A DNA stretch of 64,000 nt from Ophiobolus disseminans (Eukaryota; Ascomycota; Dothideomycetes; Pleosporales; Phaeosphaeriaceae), in assembly GCA_010093685.1 (NCBI GenBank), contig MU006219.1:515531-579530 (forward strand), in the 5' to 3' direction. Shown here piece after piece: positions 45,298 to 56,525 of the stretch. Both the position numbers and the translations under genes were made by a program. Every line of letters begins with the position of its first letter. Within the stretch, counting starts at the first letter, position 1. The notes under the pieces were generated by a model, which worked only from the letters and a program-made list of their open reading frames with translations, did no database searches and was not told where the DNA came from.

Positions 45298-46320
45298 TCA
45301 AGGCACAGTGTGCCATATTCTGTCGCCCTCCTTCGGCAGCTCCAGGAAATCAGCCGGTGTGTTCTCGACATCCGGCAGCTGATGCTTTTCCGCCCAGTCT
45401 CGTATCGCATCGAAGTTCCGACATTTGTGGACCGTGTTGAAGTCGACAAATGCTTCTGGTCCTTTGCCCGGAGGCTGATACCAAACTTGGCCAAGGACGC
45501 CAATGTCAACCGTACACATCAATTGCTGGCGCAGAATGTCGAGGCAATGTGCTGGAAGAATAGTCAGTTACATGTCTAAGCCATGGCAAGCGATGTACTT
45601 ACTAATGTGGTTCTTTAGTATGCTGGGTTCGTTTGAGAACGGCCCCAATCCCTGCTTCTGATAGTAGTCGAAGTTCCACGCCAACGATTTTCTCAACAGA
45701 TTCTAGAGACTTGTCAGTAATGCTCCTCAGATTTATGTCTATGACGTACAAGGCAATGCAGATGATGGAGGCCCTCCACGTGCGCCGGATATCCACCACC
45801 ATACTGTTCCTTGATCTTGACCTGGTCTGGCGCAAGACCAGACCGTTCTGCTTCATCCGCGGGAACTCTTGCTGCATGATAGTCTGCACCCAACGACTTC
45901 CACGCTGCGTCGACTTCCGGTCCGGCGTCCAGCCTGAAGTCGTTCGACTTCAACAGCGAGCCGTGGAACTTCACTGGGCTATATTCCACGCCCACATCTT
46001 GGATGATGGGAGCTGTAGTCCTATAAGCAACATTCCAGCAGTAATTCACCAAACTTACAGTATTGCGAAGTATGTTGTATGCTGAAGGCGTCCGCATCTA
46101 AGCGATCGTACTGAGCTGCCATGGCTCCCAGAGCAGCCGACAACAATGCCGTGCAAACGATTGCGATTGCCATCGCACGCCATGAAGGTCCCGGGGCCCC
46201 TACTCTTGAGATTCGCGTTCCAAGTGCCGCTCGTTCGCTGTCCGAGAGAAGTTCCTCATGGTCTTCACAGTCCTGCACACGCGCGAACCCCGTGCGCTTC
46301 TCCGATCGAAATCCAAACAT
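45298..46320 (-). CDS. UstYa-like (DUF3328) oxidase
   Basis: Four exons on the minus strand: 46320-46059, 46012-45750, 45702-45603, 45551-45298, giving 292 residues; intron lengths 46, 47 and 51 with matching phases. A single membrane segment (AMAIAIVCTALLSAALGA, about residues 49-66) follows an Arg/acidic cytosolic N-terminus. Both HxxHC signatures of the UstYa family are present: HHLHC at the end of exon 2 (GLHHLHCL) and HITHC across the last junction (NHITHCLDILRQQ). UstYa-type proteins oxidise or cyclise ribosomally made peptides such as ustiloxins and related dikaritins, and a few act in other fungal pathways. A Tyr-rich repeat peptide gene lies 1.1 kb to the right. Substrate here is inferred only. 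Confidence 0.92.
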
Positions 46321-47430
46321 TTTCCACGAGCTTGCTAGACAGAGATGCAAAATCTGGAGTGACGTGTAGGTAGGAATGTCGACATGCAAGGAGAAACAGG
46401 ACGAGACGCCACATGTCAAGCACGACATACATCGTGACCTTGCTAGAAGAAGCAATTATGCATGCCCAGTCTGACCTGCAGCTTGGTGCTCAGCTCTGGA
46501 AACTCCAAGACTTGCCCCGCCTTAGCTGAGGATACACACGATCCTCCAACCACTTACGCTCGCTTGTGGCGCTTAGGGCTGAATCTAGCCTGACCCATGC
46601 ATCGGGTTTGTCGTATTGCGATCTTGAATGCTTTGACAAGCATTGCTTGGGCATGCTTCATTGAGAGAAGTTTAGCGAGTTGGCGTGGGCCGTTGGCGAA
46701 GTTGTCTGATGATGGCAGTGTTGAGGACGGTGAAGAGATGGAAAACATCGCAGTCATTCTGCCTTCTCACTTTGCACGTCTGAAGACTAAGTGGATATGT
46801 TGCATGCTCTTAGTCGGACCAACTTCAACGTTGATGCCTGTGAGTGAGGCTTGGGAGAGCAGATGGATGCATTCCAACGCTCCTGCACGGTACATGTACC
46901 CGATCCATCACCACCACAAACTCGGCATGTTCCGCAGTATATGCTGTTCGACAACAGCCAAGATGTAGAACCTTGATTTCCGCTTCTTTTTACCAAATCC
47001 CTCTCCTTACGTACAGCCCCCAATACCCTAGCCTTGATTCTTCCACGCCGCCTCAACCCCATCAACCTATCTCGAAAGCTCCCCAGCGCCATTCGCTAGC
47101 AAACAGGCCTGCCGTTACCCTCGAGAGGTAAGGCGTCGCTCTAGCAGCAAGACTCAAGCTTCACGTTGCCTCGCCGTACCTCAACTCAGTCCCGCCGCGC
47201 CAATCGGGCTCGACGTTTGAGCCGTTTAACGCACATCTCAAGCCGTGACGCTGGCATGTAAGCTTCGAAGTATCGCCGGTGCAACTAGCTCCGAGAGCTG
47301 AAGCTGGCTGCTGCTTCTAGTACATAAGCTGTCAGCTGTGCCTCGGAGGATTAGAGAAGTCAAGCTGAGCTCGTCACACCCATCTCGCCCACAGACATCC
47401 ACATCCCCACCACCAACAACAAGACACAAC
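46321..47430. other. Divergent intergenic region between UstYa-like gene and repeat peptide gene
   Basis: Probably a shared or back-to-back promoter region for the two genes. A 123-codon frame at 46,597-46,968 was seen but has no motif. Confidence 0.5.
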
Positions 47431-47740
47431 ATGAAGCTCACACTCACGCTCCTCGCCTTCGCGGCCACTGTCATTGCTGCTCCGGTTGCTAAGCCCGATG
47501 CTCAAGGAACGTATGGCTCGTATGGTAAGTTCCAATCCCACTCTTGCCCGCTCTTCAATGATATCATCGTCCATGCTTCTACCATCCGCATACTGATCCC
47601 CACACCACACAGGCACATACAGCGCCCCTGTAACCAACACGCCACCCCCCGCCGGCGGCTACGGCTCGTACGGCACCTATGGCAACACGCCGCCTCCAGC
47701 CGGTGGCTACGGCTCGTATGGGACGTACAAGAAGGCGTAG
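47431..47740 (+). CDS. Secreted Tyr/Gly/Pro repeat peptide (possible RiPP precursor)
   Basis: Two exons, 47431-47524 and 47613-47740 (88-base intron, GTAAGT ... CACACAG), 73 residues. A clear signal peptide (MKLTLTLLAFAATVIAA, then PVAKPDAQ) precedes repeats: YGSYGTY occurs three times, and the larger unit NTPPPAGGYGSYGTY(G) occurs twice with a 16-residue period. Ends with YKKA. Eleven Tyr residues in about 45. The layout (signal peptide plus tandem Tyr-containing units) resembles precursors of UstYa-processed peptides, but there is no Lys-Arg Kex2 site between repeats, which argues for caution; a wall or adhesive peptide is the alternative. The divergent neighbour is a UstYa-like oxidase. 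Confidence 0.75.
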
Positions 47741-48088
47741 GATTGACGATGGCGAGAGCGCATGAGCTGGGTCGTGGAAGTGTGATGAAGGGAGTGGGAA
47801 ACGGATGTTGTGTTGTAATTCATGACGCTGAAGTACTGGAATAACGGTGTTGACATTATAAATTGGTGTAGCCAATGTGATATCGGGATGAAGTGTGATT
47901 CGGCGCATTGACTTTACTGTTTGAGTGACGTCGAGATGAGATTCTCGTATAGCGGGTCTCTTTGGTTCAAGTGCTCCGAGCTATGGCGGTCACTGTTCCT
48001 CGGAAGCAAAACTTGAAAATGCGGATAGCTGAAAGTGCTTGTTGAAATGGCCAACTCGAGCGGTTTGAGTGTGTTGAGTGTTTTGGAA

Positions 48089-48172
48089 TTTTTGCTAGAG
48101 CGCTTCTGCTTGAGTGCTTTTGCTTGAGTGTTCCTGCTTGAGGGTTCTTGCTTGAGTGTTCTTGCTTGAGTC
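48089..48172. repeat. 14-bp tandem repeat, about six copies
   Basis: Consensus TTCTTGCTTGAGTG; copies start at 48089 (degenerate), 48103, 48117, 48131, 48145 and 48159. It lies between the repeat peptide gene and the 3' end of the HET gene and appears non-coding. Confidence 0.9.
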
Positions 48173-48385
48173 CACGGGAGATTTGAGCGTTGGTTGCTCT
48201 TCCAGATGCTCACGCAGGAAACCTCGTTCCGATTCTCGTTATATGCACCACTGCATGCTGTTCTGGTCTCCGAGGTGATCCGTGGAAGTTCTTTTGGCTC
48301 GTCGAATGTTTATGGGGCAGAGGTCGTCTCGCCCATTGTCGCATGCACCAAGGGAGCAAGTCGGTCACAGAGACAGTCCGTTGTT

Positions 48386-50464
48386 TCATATCATAGTCAG
48401 TGTTGTATCGGCAAAGCCAAGCGAATGCCGAGTCTCATCTTCTCCAAACTCATCTTTCTCCTCGACGTTGAAAACGCCAATCCGTTTGTATGTTCCGCTA
48501 CTTCCGCTTACAGCTTCGAGAGCCAGCCCATATGCTATAAAGCCCTTCATTTTCCTGTCAAAGCTCAATTGATTACGTGCAAGTATCCTGTCTGATGTGC
48601 GGCCTAAACAACAAATGTGATCTGTCTGTGGTGGTGATCCTGAGTCAAACACAAAACTTACTCGGATGGGACATGTCGCAGCTGGATCTAGATGCCACTT
48701 TTGTTCGTCCTGGTTAGCATGGTTCTGGTATTTCGAATAACGCAAGTTGTGAGGCCGGAAAAGCTGTAGAGGCCCTCGTACCGTAGCAGACCCTGAAAGC
48801 ACCTCACCGAAAGGGTAAGCCGTTGCGAGCTTTGTTTTGATGTCGATGATCTCCAGTTTGTGCAACTCTCGAAGGTAGAATGCATACGCAGAGATTCGAC
48901 CTGGAGCCGACACCAAACTCCATGTTGGTGCAATGTAAGTTAGTAAATTGCGTGTTGTGAGCTCACTGAAGTTGAAGTGAATCCACAGGAGACTCGCAAG
49001 GAAATCTCCTTTCCACAGCCCAGCAAAGTACTGTTCGTTTTTCCGTTTCTGTATGACGGACGAAACGGCTGAGAGTGCAGGCGATCTGTCTGTCTCACGA
49101 GATGTATCTCTTCCTGAATACTCTTGGATGATTTCAAGCCATTGGTTGTAGGCTCGATCAGTGCCATCAGTAATGTGCGCATCGTGGACAAGACGCTTAT
49201 CAGTACGATCGGGGCTGTCGGGGTTGCATCATTCATGATGGAGAACTTCCTCATATATTGAACAATAATCACACTCGAACTCCATGTCGTGGGATGTGAA
49301 CTCCAGAATTCGTGGCGACAATAAACGTTCCTGATAAGCCCAAGCACGTCGTGAAAGATGCGATCCTTGCCGTGATGCGGATCGATGAAAGGCACGAATG
49401 TAAATTGCATGCCCTGGTGCTGCCGGAACAGAAATAAATACGCATTGTGGGTAGTTTTCGATAGATTTGGCCTCAATGAACCCCTGAGAACTGTTCTCAC
49501 AGGATGCGGCAGACATTGTGAGGTGGCTGTTTGCGTAGACATCAGCCATTCGTGAACATTCGATCGCCCAGTCAACCTTGCTGTCTTGAATGATACACAG
49601 TGAATCAATCCATAGATATCTGTGTGAATTCAGTTTGAGCGGGGATATCGCACTTCAGGGGCGTCGTCTACCTTTGATGTAATTTTCGAGTTATGCGTAT
49701 CGCATCTCTGTACAGAGGCATCATATCGACTGAAAATCCACTCAACAGGGTCTGCATATTCTCCCACGTACATTTGAGTAGCCTATGTGGTTAGCGAAGT
49801 AGATCGTCACAACTCGCAGTCGGTTCTCACACATCATTCGTGCTGTAATAATCCTGGCCCCAGCAGTGACTGAGGCTGACATAAGGCGCACTTAGGCCCT
49901 CACTCTGTACCAGGCGGATGTCTTCAAAGCTCCCGTCAGGACATAAACCGAGAACCCTTGTTGGCAGTAGAAGCGCGTCGCTCTTTCGGCACTTCGGATG
50001 GTTTTCTACACATTCATCGATCCATGCTTCAAGCCTGGTAATGGCTGCCTACGACGCACGATCTGACTGTAGCTGCCTGTACGACACGTTACTTTCTGGG
50101 AGATGGTCTGGTAGATCTGCTTCTCATTAGACTGAAGATGGTCAAGAGAATCAAGCGGATGCACACCTGACTTCAAAAAGAGGTAATAAGAAGCCATGCC
50201 TGCGTCACCAGCTACATGCATGAACAGCGCACTATATGCGGTATGGACGCGCAAGACAATAGGACCATGAGTACCGGAGTAAAGCTTTGGACAACTTTTG
50301 GCGTCTGCTCTCGCGCTCTGGAAGAACGCGCATAAACGACAGCCGTGCTTTGCGCTTATTTCCAGCTTCATCCAATTATTGTGGTAGATCTGGCCTCCTT
50401 CCGAAGTGATTTGTGCCCAAGAAAGGGAAGCACATTTCTCGCAAACGGTCTGGTTTTCCGACAT
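48386..50464 (-). CDS. HET-domain (heterokaryon incompatibility) protein, possibly disrupted
   Basis: Minus strand, ATG at 50464. Exons I can trace: 50464-50093, 50048-49831, a possible 11-base exon 49782-49772, 49729-49672, 49619 onward, and a last part ending at stop 48386 after an intron near 48,968. HET signatures: N-terminal CxxC and GCRLCAFF, SLSHCWG, YRDAIRITRKL, RYLWIDSLCIIQDS, RAWAYQERLLSPRIL, GLWKGDFLASLLW and the C-terminal YPFGEVLSG / GLALEAV. HET proteins trigger cell death after fusion with unlike strains. In-frame TGA at 49229-49231 interrupts otherwise continuous HET sequence; only a 60-base intron with a weak GTGTGA donor would avoid it. So either an unusual intron or a decaying allele. 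Confidence 0.75.
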
Positions 50465-50857
50465 AGTCAATATGGGTGGGAAAAAATGAACAGTTTAGGG
50501 ACGAGGAGCAAAAAAAGCAACCAGGCTGAGGAGGTTATACCAAAACCGATCCGCTCGATCTTGGTAAACGGTTTGATGAGTGATGAGACGGAATGAGTTA
50601 AATATCTATTAGTGTTGTGACTGTGAGACGATTGAGAGTGTGTAATAGGAGAGCGTGTGTTATCGATCAACGATGCACAGCCCCAGTTCGCTCAAACGGG
50701 AAAGGCTTGGTACCGGTACCGTAGACCCTGCGCAGCTAACAACGCCTGACTGTTGAAAACGTCACATCTATATCTGATGCGACAATCGGTAACGATTATT
50801 TTATTCGGGTCTAACAGTTAAGGACAGAGTCCCATATATTTTGTAATCAAACATTCA

Positions 50858-52763
50858 TCAAATTGACACTTTTCCAGCCACGCTGGCCCAAAACTCACAT
50901 CTCTTTCCCCTTCCGCCCTCCCAAGCATACGCATCCGCGGAGTCGAAGTCGTTCTGCAACCCAGGCTCGCGGAACTGAATCACAGTAGCACCGAATTGTG
51001 TCGTCGCCTGATACGGCGTTCCACCCGTGGTATTCAGATTGACCATCTTGTAGCCCGGGCCAGTGCCCCAAGCCGGGAATTTGCTCAGTGCAGGGTCTGT
51101 GGACACGGAAGGATTTCCAGTCTTAATGAAATTGCCCCAGAGTTGGCGAAATGCCAGAGCAAAAGAGGCGGACTGGTTGGGCGTCGCGGGCCCGAAGTAA
51201 CCCGTTATGTCGTCAGCGTGGCTCGCGAAAGGTACGCTGTATTGGTAGTGGTATGAGCTGCGGGAGGAACCGGAGTAGGCGCCGTTGAGCCAGTATGAGG
51301 GACACACAAATGTTGCTTCAGCGAGGATGTTGTTGGCACGTTGCTGCTGACCAGTTGCAACTTGGCTGACATTGACCGCCGTCGCAGGACCGAGGCCATT
51401 GGTTGCAAATTTGGGTGCTAAAGTATTGACAGCCTCGCCGGAGCTTGGATACGCGTCGAGAACACGTTGAATGTCGTCCGCAGTAAAGGTCGGGAACTCT
51501 AAACGCAGCCATGCTTTAAGGTCGTCGAGCGTCTTGATGGTCGGTGGCACAAACAAAGCTCCTTCGTTCGCATTGTTGCCGACGAGGATGTTCTTGCCAT
51601 TGACACGCTTCTGCAGCAGGGCGGTGCTGGGACGACTCTTGATAAAGCTGGAATCGGTCACGGGGAGGAACGCCCAAGTGCCATAAACGCCCGCTGACGT
51701 GACAGCGATGTTCGCTCGTTGCAACGTCGTCGAGTCCTTTTTCCTCAAACAAGCAAGCACGTCAGGTGTACCTGCGCATCCGGCCTGCGAGGCAAAGTCC
51801 CGATACCGCTGCGTTGGAATGGCAGCGTCATAGTCATACTGTGCCGGAAGATACGGCGACGCGGCAATGCTCTGATCTCATGGTCAGCAGAGCACATCAG
51901 CAAATGGTAGTAGGAATACTCACATTTCGGAAGAGAGACGTCCCCAGCCCACCATTCTCCGCAATGCTGAGAAGCATTACAGCACCAGCACCAGCAGACT
52001 CGCCCGCGATTGTGACTTTCGAGCAATCACCTCCGAACTTTTCAATGTGGTCGTCCACCCAGTCCAGCGCAAAAGCCATGTCCAAGATACCCGCGTTGAC
52101 GACGCCTTTTGACTCGACCTCGCTCGAAGAGAGGAACCCGAATGCACCGAGCTGAAAAATGTTAGCCAACCGTATTCACCGACGTCGCCCGAAACACATC
52201 TCACTCTGTACTGGATTGTTACAGCAACAAAACCATTCTTGTTCGCCGCAATGATCTCGCTCATATCCTGTGTCCCATCTCCGAACCCATAGCCACCGCC
52301 GTGTATCCACACAAGGACGGGAAGGTCTTCCGCATCCGACGGTGCATACACATTGAGAAACAAGCAATCCTCGTTTCCTGGAACAAAGGGCGCGTTCGGG
52401 ACTGCTGGGTACGCCTGAGGGCAGTTTGGCCCAAATGCTGTGGCGTTATAGATCGTCCGAGTCTTCTCTGGACGTCGTGGCTCTTTCCAGCGCAGGCTAT
52501 TAACTGGAGGCGCGGCGTATCGGATCCTAGCAAACACCGTAAGTCAGCGACCGAACAGAATACGCGATGTACGAAGAGATCCCCAATTGAAGACCGGCAT
52601 ACCCTTTCCAGACACTGAGGCTTGTTGCTGCGTCTTGATAGCCTTTGTAAGAGACATAACCGAGGTCAACGGTTAGATCTAGATTCTTATTGTTCACTGG
52701 CACAGCTGTCGCACCACTTAGGACTAAAACGCAAGTCGCGAAAGCCTTTAGTAAGGCGCTCAT
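50858..52763 (-). CDS. Secreted type-B carboxylesterase/lipase
   Basis: Four exons on the minus strand: 52763-52603, 52526-52205, 52151-51924, 51871-50858; 574 residues, typical length. Residues 1-20 (MSALLKAFATCVLVLSGATA) are a signal peptide. Family motifs: GIRYAAPP, EDCLFLNVY, the oxyanion loop WIHGGGYGFG, the nucleophile elbow GESAGAGA (Ser), acid NANEGALF (Glu) and catalytic His region SVPFASHADDI. An alpha/beta-hydrolase that cleaves carboxylic esters; substrate unknown. Introns of 76, 53 and 52 bases, all GT-AG and in phase. Confidence 0.93.
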
Positions 52764-53913
52764 ACTGTTTCACAGTAGGAATGATGTTCGTTGCTGTTAC
52801 GGGAACACTGAACCAAGTTGGGAGCAAAGGCTTCTTCACCGGCGGCTCGTCACAATGCTCGCATCGTGCATTAGAGCAGAGTTTATGCAATGCATGGCCA
52901 TTGAAAGGGGAATCTAAAATATGCATGTGCTCTACCGCACAGCTACGGTATCCATTCGTCCTTAGCGTGCATATACTGCTTGCCTTATTGCCGAAGTCGA
53001 GTAGACTCGGGGGTATGGGATCTGCCCTTTGCACGTGTATTGCATGCGCCTGGGTTGTTGGGTCCCCACGTGCTGGGCGGATACCCTACCTCAGAGCATA
53101 CATAGGGAGCACCAAAATATTCATTGACTACCTCCGCGAGCTTTGGTGTCAGCGCCTCTTCAAGTATAGACGAACATGATACGCGGGCGTGCAGCTGCTA
53201 GGCCTGCACAACTCTTGTCCTCAAAGTAAGATTGTGAAAGCTTCAACAGTGATCGATTGAAACTTTGGCAGCACAAGTCTGCTCCTGCCCTGCGCTCGTT
53301 CCTTGGAAGAGATTGCAGCGTATTCAGTCACGTGTGACGAGATAGTTGCCATCTTCCCCAAGCGAGATCAGCCACCTGGTCAGGATGAAAGGGACTATGC
53401 GTGTGCGCCATTACGCTAAGCATCGCTTGGCCAGATGTGACATATCGTAATGTCTTTTCTTTTTTGTTCCTGGTACGCTACCGAGCGGGGGAATCCCGTC
53501 CCGAAGTATTGGATAGGCTAATTGAATGAATCTGGAAGCCTAGTGAAGCAGCGGAGGCCTGAACCGGGCGGATTCACTGGAGCACGCTTCTGAAGCCGCT
53601 ACACTAGCCAAACTCTCTTTTCAAGGTCAGGATAACAACCGTGCCGCGCCCGGATTTTAGTATTAATGTTGTTCTCCACCGGTTAATGTCAGGTCAGAGA
53701 ACGGTTGTAATGACTTAGGTTTTGAATTTTGCAGATCACCTTCAAGTGAGATGACATGCAGCGCTTTGTAGCTGCATTCTCCAGGTACCTAAGCTTAAGT
53801 GTTCGGTACTAGTGTTGATGAATTACTGAGAAACTGCTGGAGATATCGGATTGTATTACTATGGGGTGTGTGGGATGCGAAGTAGGGAATGGGCGGGTCA
53901 TTAGAAGCTGTAA
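52764..53913. other. Intergenic, no recognised gene
   Basis: About 1.15 kb between the carboxylesterase start and the 3' end of the rhodopsin-like gene; nothing supported. Confidence 0.5.
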
Positions 53914-55303
53914 TCAATGCTTCAGAGAAGCACCCGGAGCTGCAGGTACTAGGTACCTTTCACTCCCGCTATCGCTGTCCTTCCGATTGCCCAGAGTCTG
54001 CCGCTCGATATCGTGATGAACATAAATTGCGTTTCCACTAAGGCTTTGACCCGCCATAGGCTCGGCTGTGATCCGTGGAGTTACGCCCAACCCTGGGTCC
54101 TCCGTCGTAGATTGGTTTGTTGGTTTGTTGGTGAGCTCCACAAATTTCCCACTCTTGCTTCGTGTAGCACCACTCCCGAATCCGTACCCTAGAGAGATAT
54201 CTCGCGTAGAGAAGGCTGGAATGATTCGAACGACGAGTGGCTTGAGAGCAGGAGTAGAGGCACAAACTATCGCGAGATTGACTTCGATGGCGGACCAATA
54301 TGCGGTGGAGGTGCTGTACCAGGTCGTGTCCTCTGGATGTTGAGCCAGAACGATCAGGGCGTGCAGGCGAAGCATTGAGACAATGCAGACAAACCAGCCG
54401 AGAGTCAGAATGATCAGTAGCGCGATCTTCTGCTTTCTGGGTATCTGCAAACCCAAAATCACCTTCACAGGCAGGATAGCAACCATCAGGTCGGTGACGA
54501 TGTTGAGGCTGGCATTTGCGTAATACAGCCTAAATCGTGTAAGCGATGTTCAATGGTGAATAAATCGGAAAGTCTTGGATGCACAGGCACACCAAAGACA
54601 TTGATGTAGCAAGGGCTGCACTCACGCGTTTTCGTTCAGACACTTAGCAGTCGGCCTCTTCGTCAAGTCCCAGAATGCATCAACAGGGATGCAAGTGAAG
54701 ATGCCGGTCGTGACTGATTCGATGCCAAATGCGACACAGATTCCCATGACAACATAGATCGAGATGCGCATTTCGCGCAATGTAAAGATGCGGCGGTACT
54801 GAAGGAGAATAGATATCTTGGTCAATGTCAAGCTTATGCAGTAAGCCAAAATACTGAAGTACAGGAACTAAAATTGGTCAGCCATGCCACCCGTCTGCTG
54901 AGATATCCGTACCTTCAGGATGTTGATCGCCGCAGGTAAGTCGAGAAACAATACGTGCTTGCCGCTCCCAGATTTGACTTCTGTCATAAGTTAGTGATCA
55001 ATACACCAAAGCATGAGAGTATGAACTCACGATAGATTTGGCACACGGCCATCGCGATAGCGAAGCACTTGAGGATGTCAGACGCAAATTCTCCACAAGA
55101 GTTTCGCCCTTCCAACTTACCATCGATACCGCAATCGTATAATCCTCCCATCCGACATTGCGTTGAACCACAATACGAGTATAGAAGCGGAGGCACACGC
55201 AGATGAACGAAAGGATAGTGAAGGCTATGACAATAGCTCTTGAAGAAGGTCCTTGATCCTCTTGCGCCAGTTTGGCCAGAGTCTCAGGGGAAGGTTGGTT
55301 CAT
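53914..55303 (-). CDS. Seven-TM fungal rhodopsin-domain/Pth11-like membrane protein
   Basis: Five exons on the minus strand: 55303-55121, 55067-55031, 54980-54913, 54867-54626, 54529-53914; 381 residues. Hydrophobic helices in order: AIVIAFTILSFICVCL, CFAIAMAVCQIY, FLYFSILAYCISLTL, ISIYVVMGICVAFGIES, SLNIVTDLMVAILPV, IALLIILTLGWFVCIVSML and AIEVNLAIVCASTPAL. The FYTRIVVQRNVGWEDY and ILLQYRRIF loops are typical of this family. The C-terminal tail is long, polar and Ser/Thr-rich, suiting phosphorylation. Such proteins are candidate surface sensors; ligand unknown. No CFEM domain at the N-terminus. Confidence 0.88.
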
Positions 55304-56525
55304 GGCGACAACGATGGTGTGAGATAGATTGCAGATTATCAAACAACATCTCTTGCAGCGTGCAGAATGCAGCGGAAGACCCTATTATAACTTTTGTCTG
55401 ATACTAACAAGCTAGCAAATTGTGGTATATGGCTGTTAAGATGCGCACCCCTGCGTGTGTGGCGCCACGAACATTCCGGCTCGTGGAAGTGACGCGTAGC
55501 TAGTGTCAAACAAGTGAATGAATGGAAGAGGAGAGCTCCGCACCTATGGTGGCATCGCTGTTACTCACAGAGTGGGCAGCAGATCCTCGTCTAGGATAAA
55601 ACGTGTCTTGGCTTGCTGCTAGTCGCACGATCGGGTTATGTGAGGCTAATATACACCGCCCGTTTGGGTCAAGATCATGCAAGTAATCGCAGAAGTTGTC
55701 TGGTGGCTGATGGGAAAGAGTGCTGACGCAAAGTTTGTGACAGGACGCCTTGCATTGACACAACTTGTTAGTTCACTGCGTCGATCGTGGGTTGTCCGCG
55801 TCGAAGCGTCATTCGCTAGCCAGGAGCAGGTAATGGTAAGGTGAAGCTTAGCTGGTCAAGCCACAAGTGGTACCCCAGTTTTCGCTTGACGAAAACCCTG
55901 AAAGATCACCCGCATGCCGCATGGCACAAGCGTGACGAAGGCGTGTTCATCGTGGATGGTCCTACTGGGTTTCTCTTGGCAGGGGCGTTAAGCTTCCGAG
56001 CGACCATTGATTTGGCTCGAACTATGTTGGTGAACGGTATAATACCGTGTTCTACCCAGTTGTTAGCCAGTTCCCAATTGTTGGTCGTCCACTCATTAGC
56101 TCCCCAATGCTCACCTCCTGAAGATCTAACTGGCCCGATCCTTAGAGCACCCACTAAGATTTCCTGGCGTGGCAAGCGCAGAGTCCCACGATCTGAAGCC
56201 GGCAAGTCCCGGTAGTCAGACGCTCTGGAAAACAGTCGTAGACAATACCTGATGAAAGCGTGCAAGTCTAAGGAAGGTTTGCTCTGTTCGAGTCGAGCAT
56301 TTGTTGAGTGAAGACATCACAACAAACCTTGAGGTGGTTGCACATTGATGTCTTCAAGGTTCCGAGGTCACATGCAGGTACCGGCCCGAAGCACGTGACC
56401 GTCCTCACCCGCCCAATCGCAACCGTGGCACCTCCGCTTAGCTCCGCAACTCATTCAATCGTCATCGCCCATCCTACCATTAGTGCAACAGCTATGCACT
56501 TTCACTACTCTCAGCTACAATCATC
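55304..56525. other. Intergenic, no recognised gene
   Basis: 1.2 kb between divergently transcribed genes; a few short frames without coding character. Confidence 0.5.

Noticed and set aside
46597..46968. 123-codon plus-strand frame between the UstYa-like and repeat peptide genes, considered as an extra pathway gene
   Set aside because: No signal peptide, repeat or motif, and a minus-strand frame of similar quality overlaps it.
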